Shown here in pieces: positions 56,795 to 64,000 of a stretch of 64,000 nucleotides of DNA. The DNA comes from Isoetes taiwanensis (taxonomy: Eukaryota > Streptophyta > Lycopodiopsida > Isoetales > Isoetaceae). The notes under the pieces were generated by a model, which searched no databases, was not told the origin of the DNA, and saw only the letters and a program-made list of their open reading frames with translations. Within the stretch, counting starts at the first letter, position 1. The number at the start of each line of letters is the position of its first letter. The translations under genes were made by a program, and so were the position numbers. The stretch spans positions 16,313,491-16,377,490 of the forward strand of contig JAJEKV010000001.1 of NCBI GenBank assembly GCA_021234155.1. Direction: 5' to 3'.

Positions 56795-57040
56795 GAGAGA
56801 CGGCTACCATATCCAAGGAAGGCAGCAGGTACGCAAATTACCCAATCCGATACAGGGAGGTAGTGATAATAAATAACAATACTGGGCTTCTACAAGTCTG
56901 GTAATTGGAATGAGTACAATCTAAATCCCTTAACGAGGATCCATTGGAGGGCATGTCTGGTGCCTGCAACTGCGGTAATTCCAGCTCCAATAGCGTATAT
57001 TTAAGTTGTTGCAGTTAAAAAGCTCGTAGTTGGATCTGGG
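56795..57040 (+). pseudogene. 18S rRNA-derived fragment, copy 1
   Basis: Matches the eukaryotic small-subunit rRNA from GACGGCTACCA(C)ATCCAAGG through GTAATTGGAATGAGTACAAT, AATTCCAGCTCCAATAGCGT and AAAAAGCTCGTAGTTGGATC. About 246 bp, roughly nucleotides 390-635 of plant 18S. The near-invariant 530 loop reads GTGCCTGCAACTGCGGTAA instead of GTGCCAGCAGCCGCGGTAA, so it is not a functional gene. No flanking 18S sequence. Confidence 0.95.
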
Positions 57041-57059
57041 GGTGGAAAGTTTGTCTTAT

Positions 57060-57370
57060 GTATCTCAGATTTACTAATTTGTATCATTGGCATATAGGGC
57101 AAATTTGATATAAATGATGATTTTGAAAAAATTGACATATATGACAAATTTGACATATATGATAAATATGAAATATATGACAAATTTGATATAAGATGAC
57201 AATTTTAACAAATGACATTTGATACCTATGAGAAATATGACAAATGTGATATATATATATGACAAATATGACATGTATGATAAAAATATATGACACGTTT
57301 GACCTAAGAAAAAACAACATTAACAAATGACATATGACGTTTGATACATATAATGAATAATCATAATTAA
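57060..57370. repeat. AT-rich minisatellite, copy 1
   Basis: Degenerate repeats of TGACA(T/A)AT(A/T)TGA-type words, directly after the 18S fragment. Confidence 0.8.
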
Positions 57371-57399
57371 TAAGTAGAATAGGGAATGGTCTCCATGTT

Positions 57400-57642
57400 T
57401 TGCATAGCAAACTGAAACACGCTCGTCAAACCATCAAAGGTTTTAGATATCAATATTTTTGTGGCACATGGAGGCTTTATTCTTTTCAGCTAACATGGAC
57501 TGCTTAAACCAATTTGTACCTTTTGACGTCTCATATTTCTATTCAGTTAGCATTCTTCAGATTGCATTGTTGCTCTACTCAGTTGCATTTCGCGGTGTTA
57601 TTGAAGATCATCACAACAACGCTAACAAAGCCAGAGACACCC
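57400..57642. other. Unit-internal spacer
   Basis: A 71-codon plus-strand frame (57459-57674) recurs almost unchanged in unit 2. Identity reflects recent duplication, so it is not evidence for a gene. Confidence 0.4.
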
Positions 57643-58020
57643 TTTTTTTTTTTTTTTCAAATTCTACCTTGTAGACCTTGGGTGCCCACCTCAGCTGTAG
57701 GGCACTTGCCACGTGCCCATTGGACACCTGTCACGTGTTCCAATCCCATTGGGTCAAGGTTTGACCCTTTTTCCCCCAAAAAAATTAGAGTGGTTTTGGG
57801 GGGTTGGGGGGGGTCACATCACACACCGCCAACCTGTCATGTTGGGCCTGCCACAACTGCCAATTCAGCCTACCACTGCTGACCTGTCAGCCACCCAAAC
57901 ATGCCAGCATGTCCTGCTTTCAAGATCAAACTCAAAATCGGTCTGTTTTTTTATCAGAATTTCCAATTTCTTCAATTCCGAGCTCCCTACTCCAAATTGA
58001 GATCTGAAAATTTGCTACAT
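57643..58020. repeat. Partial P block, unit 1
   Basis: T-tract (57643-57657) then P-type sequence (TTGCCACGTGCCCATTGGAC, GTCAAGGTTTGACC) truncated where unit 2 begins. Confidence 0.8.
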
Positions 58021-58217
58021 TGAGATCTGACCCCCGTACCCCTTGACATGCGGGAGCAGGGAGGGGAACTTTAGGGGGGAAAAGTGGGTGGGGAAATGAC
58101 GGGCGGGGGAGAAGGGCTGAAGAAGAAGGGGGCAAGGGGGAGGCCCAATTGCACAAGTGCCTAGCGCCTAGGAGGAGGGGGAGGGGAGGGGAATTGGAAA
58201 TTAGGGTTCGATTACAC

Positions 58218-58735
58218 TTAGGGTTCGATGTGGTAGGTGGAGTCATGTATGAACCCAAAACAACTAGCATGTGCCCCTGAGGTGGACGAAGACTATACAT
58301 GAAGCAACCATAGAGCACACGCCAACTCCAAAACAAAAGGCCAGAAGAAGGCACCATCAAACGGACAAGGGAAGAACGTCAGACGCGGGAGCTAATCTAC
58401 GCAATACACTCGACCTGGAGCATCCACAAACCAAAATGCAAACACAAGGACAGAGAAGAACATTAGACGCCAAACAAGCATCCACGCGACACACCAAGCG
58501 CAAGCACCAAACGGGGAGCGGGAGAGGGAACCGACTCTCGGGAAACTCGGGAGAGGGTTACAAGATGTAAGCATAAAGCACGCACTCACCCCCCAATAAA
58601 ACGGATCCATCACAACCTAAGAAATCTAGACCAAACTTGGACTCAAGACCAAACCAAGACCAAACCAGAACTGACTGCTCAGGATGCTAGATGGGCGTAA
58701 GTTGTAATCATTCTCGAAACCACATCGGATCCTAA
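58218..58735. repeat. Repeat Q6
   Basis: 518 bp, duplicate of Q3 at +5372 bp. Confidence 0.85.
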
Positions 58736-59254
58736 TGGTCCCAAAGAATCCCCCCGAGCCGGGAGGTCAAAGGAAGTGGGACCTTCTCCCTTTAAATGCC
58801 TATGACACTACACTAAAATCCTAAGGTAACGCCAATATACCCTTCCTCCCAAGAAGAGAAAGGGCGAACATGTTAAGGGACATAGGAACATGTCGCCAAG
58901 CTAGACCCAAAGGAACGTCACTTTACCCCTCCTCCCTCGGGAGAAGGGGCTAACATGTTAAGGGACATAGGCTAGAACTACCCCCCTCCCCTTTTTTTTT
59001 AACCCCCATAATCAAGGATGCCCTTGTCCCCGATTGTATGCATGCAAGGAATGCACAAACATAATAAATGCAAGGACACAAGACTCGGTGAGGCGGGTGC
59101 GGGGCTTCGTACCTCCAGCACCCCCGTATGCAACATGGGGCCCAAACATGGGCCAATAATGGGCTCTCGATCATAAAAAAATCACCTCATAAGAGGTGTC
59201 CATGGGAGACACCCTTCCCCATGGGTGGCAAGAAAAAAGTACAAGTCCATAAGA

Positions 59255-60648
59255 TTTTTTTTTTTTTTTTAATTCCACCCTGTCCCTTGGTGCCCACATC
59301 GGCTGTAAGGCACCTGCCACGTGCCCTTGGATACTTGCCACGTGTCCCAATCCCATAGAGTCAAGGTTTGACCTTATTTCCCCCCCAAAAAATGGTAGTG
59401 GTTGGGGGAGGTCCCATCACTCATGCCACCCTGCCATGTCAGGCCTGCCACCACTGCCATTTCAGCCTGCCACTGCTGCCATGTCAGCCACCTAATCATG
59501 CCAAGTGTACTTTTCCAAGATTGCACCTAAATCGGCCTGTTTTTTCACTTTCCTTGATCAGAATTTCCAATTCCTTCAATTCACAGCTCAATACTCCAAA
59601 TTGAGGCCTGAAAACTTGCTACATGGGTCGGCCCATGCTTCCGAATCCAACCATGTGAAAAACCCCTTCAGATCTGCTGTAATTTTGGACCCATTTTGAA
59701 AAAACTATTTCTGTGGGGAATAGAAGATCTTTGATTACTTCCCCAATTCTCAGAATTAGCTTTTTAAACTTCTACTATAATCAAACATGGCAAATCCGAG
59801 CATGGATTTGCAAAAGCTCCCATCAAATTCCTCCTCTTTTGGGCCTAATTAGACATCTAAATCTGCTGTTCTTCCCCAAATCTGGGACAGTCATAAAGAA
59901 AGATGAACAATCCACAATAATCTAGCATTTTGGGTGATCTAAACCCGAAAATAGACCATCCTAGGACTTCAATAGCAAACTTATCTACTCCATACAAGAA
60001 AAATTGATCAAATAATGCCAAACCAACCTGGATTTTCAGACTTGAAATGCCCATTATCTGATTTTCTGATATAGGCAGCCCCTAGCCTGTTTTGCATTCG
60101 ATTTTGGTGTTTTCTCCCTTGAATCCGAGTTGCTTCCTATCTTCAAATCCTTCCCATGGTTCCATTCTTGCCTCTCAACACACCTGCTACTCCCCAATCC
60201 CTCAAAAGGATATACAATATTATGGGGTAAAACCAACCTTTAAGAAGAGAGACTCTAGGATCGAATTTCAGCAAGAAAGGAGAGACAACTTGAAGCTATT
60301 CAACCACCCATACTTCAAGGATCTCCACACCTAAGATTGAAGCTTGGACCTCCTTCAAAACCGGCCTGTTTTCTTGTGATTTCAGCCCCACAAGACCATA
60401 AGCTCCCCAAGTATACTCAAATAAGCCAAATCCAGTCTCGGGTATCCTCCTTCTTAGTGAATAGATGCCCCAAACTGCCCATTGCAGCCCCCCCCCCTCC
60501 CCCCAGGAATGGCCAATGGGACTTACAAAAGCTCGTTTGATGACGAAGAATGGCAAATCCGACCCCTTCAGTGGCCCAATCTGAGCTCAAATGAGGGGAT
60601 AATCATTTTGGGCACCTCCTTAGAGCTCCATTCCCTATTTTCCATCAC
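59255..60648. repeat. P block, unit 2
   Basis: Duplicate of 53854-55249 with a T-tract at 59255-59270. Confidence 0.8.
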
Positions 60649-61152
60649 TTAGGGTTCGATGTGGTGGGTGGAGTCATGCATGAACCCAAAACAACTAGCA
60701 TGTGCCCCTGAGGTAGACGAAGACTATCCATGAAGCAACCATAGAGCGCACACCACCTCCAAAACAAAAAACTAGACGAAGGCACTACCAAACAGTCAAG
60801 GGAAGAACGTCAGACGCAGGAGCTAACCTACACAACACACTCGACCTGGAGCACCCACAAACCAAGAAATGCAAGCATAGGGACAGAGAAGAACATCAGA
60901 CACCAGGCATCCACACGACACACCAAATGCAAGCACCAAACAGGGAGGGAGAGGGAACCGACTCTCGGGAGAGGGTTACGGGATGAAAACATGAAGCACG
61001 CACTCATCCCCCAAAAAAACGGATCCATCACACCCTAAGAAATCTAAACCAAACTCGGACTTACCCAAACTCAAGACCAAACCAGACCATGACTTTCGGG
61101 ATGCTAGATGGGCGTAAGTTGTAATCCTTCTCGATACCACATCGGATCCTAA
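60649..61152. repeat. Repeat Q7
   Basis: 504 bp, duplicate of Q4 at +5399 bp, with local changes near 61082-61100. Confidence 0.85.
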
Positions 61153-61227
61153 TGGTCCCAAAAGATTCCCCAGTAGGGAGGTCAAAGGAAGTGGGACTTC
61201 TCCCTTTGATTGCCTAAGACACATCAC

Positions 61228-61733
61228 TTAGGGTTCGATGTGGTGGTTGGAGTCATACCAGAACCCAAAACAACTAGCATGTGCCCCTGAGGAAGACGAA
61301 TACTATACATGAAGCAACCATCAAGCGCACACCGACTCCGGAAACCAAAGGAAGGCACTACCAAACAGTCAAGGGAAGGACGTCAGACGCGGGAGCTAAT
61401 CTACGCAACACACTCGACCTGAAGCACCCACATACCAAGAAATGCAAGCACAAGGACAGAGAAGAACGTCAGACGCCAGGCATCCACGCGACACACCAAG
61501 TGCAAGCACCAAACGGGAAGTGGGAGAGGGAACCGACTCTCGGGAAATTCGGGAGAGGGTTACAAGATGTAAGCATAAAACACGCACTCACCCCCCAATA
61601 AGGATCCATCACACCCTAAGAAATCTAGACCAAACTCGGACTCAAGACCAAACCAAGACCAAACCAGGACTGACTGCTCAGGATGCTAGATGGGTGAAAG
61701 TTGTAATCATACTCGAACCACATCGGATCCTAA
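61228..61733. repeat. Repeat Q8
   Basis: 506 bp, duplicate of Q5 at +5396 bp. Confidence 0.85.
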
Positions 61734-62201
61734 TGGTCCCAAAGATTCCCCCCGAGCCGGGAGGTCAAAGGAAGTGGGACCTTCTCCCTTTGATTGCTAA
61801 GTCACCAAACTAAGGTCCAAAGGCGCCAATAAACCCTTCCTCTCAAAGAGAGGTAGAGCGAACATGTTAAGGGACATACATCACCAAGCTAGAACCTAAG
61901 GAACGTCACTTTTCCCCTTCCCCCCTCGGGAGAAGGGGCTAAACATGTTAAGGGACTTAAGCTAAAAACTACCCTTTTTTTTTCCCCCTTATACCCGATG
62001 CATGGATGCCGTTGTCCCCGATTGTCATGCGAAAAACATGTATGAAAGATGCAAGGACACAAGGCACAATAAGGCGGGTGCGGGGCTTCGGACCTCCAGC
62101 ACCCCCATATATATCATGAGGCCCAAACATGGGCCAATAATGGGCTCTCAAATAAAGAATCACCTCACATGGGGTGTCCATGGAAGAGACCCTTCCCATG
62201 A

Positions 62202-62447
62202 GAGAGACGGCTACCATATCCAAGGAAGGCAGCAGGTATGCAAATTACCCAATCCGATACAGGGAGGTAGTGATAATAAATAACAATACTGGGCTTCTAC
62301 AAGTCTGGTAATTGGAATGAGTACAATCTAAATCCCTTAACGAGGATCTATTGGAGGGCATGTCTGGTGCCTGCAACTGCAGTAATTCCAGCTCCAATAG
62401 CGTATATTTAAGTTGTTGCAGTTAAAAAGCTCGTAGTTGGATCTGGG
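62202..62447 (+). pseudogene. 18S rRNA-derived fragment, copy 2
   Basis: Same 246-bp segment as copy 1, with a further change in the 530 loop (GTGCCTGCAACTGCAGTAA). Carried along in the 5.4-kb duplication. Confidence 0.95.
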
Positions 62448-62465
62448 GGTGGAAAGTTTGTCTTA

Positions 62466-62770
62466 TGTATCTCAGATTTACTAATTTGTATCATTGGCAT
62501 ATAGGGCAAATTTGATATAAATGATGATTTTGAAAAAATTGACATATATGATAAATATGAAATATATGACAAATTTGATATAAGATGACAATTTTAACAA
62601 ATGACATTTGATACCTATGAGAAATATGACAAATGTGATATATATGACAAATATGACATGTATGATAAAAATATATGACATGTTTGACCTAAGAAAAAAC
62701 AACATTAACAAATGACATATGACGTTTGATACATATAATGAATAATCATAATTAATAAATAGAATAGGGA
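62466..62770. repeat. AT-rich minisatellite, copy 2
   Basis: As in unit 1 but shorter by one repeat of about 18 bp and by 4 bp of a TA run, consistent with slippage. Confidence 0.8.
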
Positions 62771-63047
62771 ATGGTCTCCATGTTTTGCATAGCAAACTGC
62801 CCTAAGTGTCCAAAAATAAACACGCTTGTCAAACCATCAAAGGTTTTAGATATCAATATTTTTGTGGCACATGGAGGCTTTATTCTTTTCAGCTAACATG
62901 GATTGCTTAAACCAATTTGTACCTTTTGACGTCTCATATTTCTATTCAGTTAGCATTCTTCAGATTGCATTGTTGCTCTACTCAGTTGCATTTCGCGGTG
63001 TTGTTGAAGATCATCACAACAACGCTAACAAAGCCAGAGACACCCTT

Positions 63048-63049
<2 letters not shown>

Positions 63050-63080
<31 letters not shown>

Positions 63081-64000
63081 CCAAATTCTACCTTGTACAC
63101 CTTGGGTGCCAACCTCAGCTTGTAGGGCACTTGCCACGTGCCCATTGGACACCTGTCACGTGTCCCAATCCCATTGGGTCAAGGTTTGACCCCCCCAAAA
63201 AATTAGAGTGGTTTTGGGGGGTTGGGGGGGGGTCACATCACACCTGCCAACCTGTCATGTTGGGCCTGCCACAACTGCCAATTCAGCCTACCACTGCTGA
63301 CCTGTCAGCCACCCAAACATGCCAGCATGTCCTGCTTTCAAGATCAAACTCAAAATCGGTCTGTTTTTTGATCAGAATTTCCAATTTCTTCAATTCCGAG
63401 CTCCCTACTCCAAATTGAGATCTGAAAATTTGCTACATGGGTCGGCCCATGCTTCCGAATCCATCCATGTAAAAAGCCCCATCAGATCTTCTCTAGTTTT
63501 GGACCCATTTCAAAAAGATAGTTTCTGTGGGGAATAGAAAATCTTCAATTGCTCCCCCAATTCTCAAAATTGGCTAATGAAACTTCTTCTATAGATTAAA
63601 TGGCAATTCCGAGCATGAATCAATCAAAAGCCCCATCAAATTCAGCCTAATTTGGGCTTAATTAGATCCTCTGTTTTGCTGTTCTTCCCCAAATCCGGGA
63701 CTGTCATAAACTAGGCTGAACAATCTCCAATAATCTAGCTTTTAGGTTGATCTAGAGCAGCAAATAGACTATCCTAGGGCTTAAACAGCAAATTTACCTA
63801 CTCCAATGAAGCAAAATTGATCAAAGAATCAACAAACCAACCTGGATTTACAATCTTGAAGTGCCCATTTTCTGATTTTCTGATATGGGCAACCCCTAGC
63901 CTGCTTTGAACTCGAATTTGGTGCTTCCTTCCTTGAATCCTGGCTGCTTCCTAGCTTTAAATCCTTCCCATGATTCCATTCTTGCCTCCCAACATCCCTG
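63050..64000. repeat. P block continuing past the window edge
   Basis: T-tract 63050-63080, then P sequence that after 63437 parallels 54225 onward (GGGTCGGCCCATGCTTCCGA) with more divergence than the two units show from each other. The array therefore extends to the right. Confidence 0.8.

Larger units (their letters stand above)
52658..58027. repeat. Tandem segmental duplication, unit 1 (about 5.37 kb)
   Basis: TGACCCC(C)GTACCCCTTGACA starts this unit at 52658 and the next at 58028. Landmarks recur at offsets of 5372, 5396, 5399 and 5403 bp with few substitutions. Unit content in order: G-rich leader, Q3, Q-distal segment, T-tract and P block, Q4, Q5, 18S fragment, AT minisatellite, T-tract and partial P. 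Unit 1 stops inside P at GAAAATTTGCTACAT. Confidence 0.95.
58028..63437. repeat. Tandem segmental duplication, unit 2 (about 5.41 kb)
   Basis: Near-identical to unit 1 with small indels: a 24-bp insertion near 59050, replaced bases near 61082-61100, loss of one minisatellite repeat near 62540, an 18-bp insertion near 62800 and a longer T-tract near 63050. P sequence continues beyond 63437 instead of being truncated. Confidence 0.95.

Noticed and set aside
57060-57370. CRISPR-like array
   Set aside because: Degenerate AT repeats without uniform spacers, in a eukaryotic context.
53020-61031. Conserved short minus-strand frames (MMDPF...CCVD type) in the array
   Set aside because: Present because the DNA was recently duplicated; the old copy at 22.4 kb does not preserve the frame.
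57459-63125. 71-87-codon frame duplicated in both units
   Set aside because: Runs into T-tracts and shows no sign of coding constraint.

Overview
This is a nuclear plant-type window with little or no intact host coding sequence. Land-plant origin is indicated by a PPR-repeat gene fragment, a eukaryotic 18S rRNA fragment, L1-like non-LTR elements, hAT-type MITE candidates and GT-AG introns. The HUH/Rep-like transposon gene and the abundant non-L1 LINEs make a spore-bearing plant (fern, lycophyte or bryophyte) my best guess. That guess is inference, not something the sequence proves.

Layout. 1-8.2 kb is AT-rich, has no gene I recognise, and carries small inverted repeats plus a convincing hAT-type MITE (5895-6628, 8-bp duplication GGACAGAC). 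8.5-10.8 kb holds the most interesting locus: a GC-richer multi-exon gene encoding an AT-hook, a charged coiled coil and an HUH/Rep-like nuclease core (HLHLQ, then YCLKD), followed by three 16-bp direct repeats. 12.8-28.5 kb is a graveyard of one LINE superfamily in both orientations. One GC-rich, nearly full-length copy (about 14.17-18.99 kb) sits inside an older copy. Several copies share a 3' stem-loop, a conserved terminal block and pentameric microsatellite tails. An old copy of a repeat abundant at the right end lies at 21.8-23.3 kb.

28.5-44 kb contains small elements (hAT-like, a 458-bp long-TIR MITE, retroposon ends with a 15-bp duplication), an inverted 250-bp duplication, a frameshifted thioredoxin-like fragment, a possible heat-shock-type promoter, a PPR pseudogene, a spliced minus-strand gene with a C2H2/BED-like finger, a LINE tail and a long CT microsatellite. 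44.8-52.2 kb is a decayed near-complete L1-like LINE on the minus strand, with a repeat-containing ORF1.

52.66-63.44 kb is a tandem duplication of a roughly 5.4-kb unit. Each unit contains three copies of a 0.5-kb repeat (called Q here), a block called P beginning at a T-tract, a 246-bp 18S rRNA-derived fragment and an AT-rich minisatellite. The array continues past the right edge.

Functionally, almost everything is mobile DNA. The HUH gene looks intact enough to be worth testing as an active or recently active transposase, and the finger gene at 40.4-41.5 kb is the only other locus where splicing restores a continuous frame.
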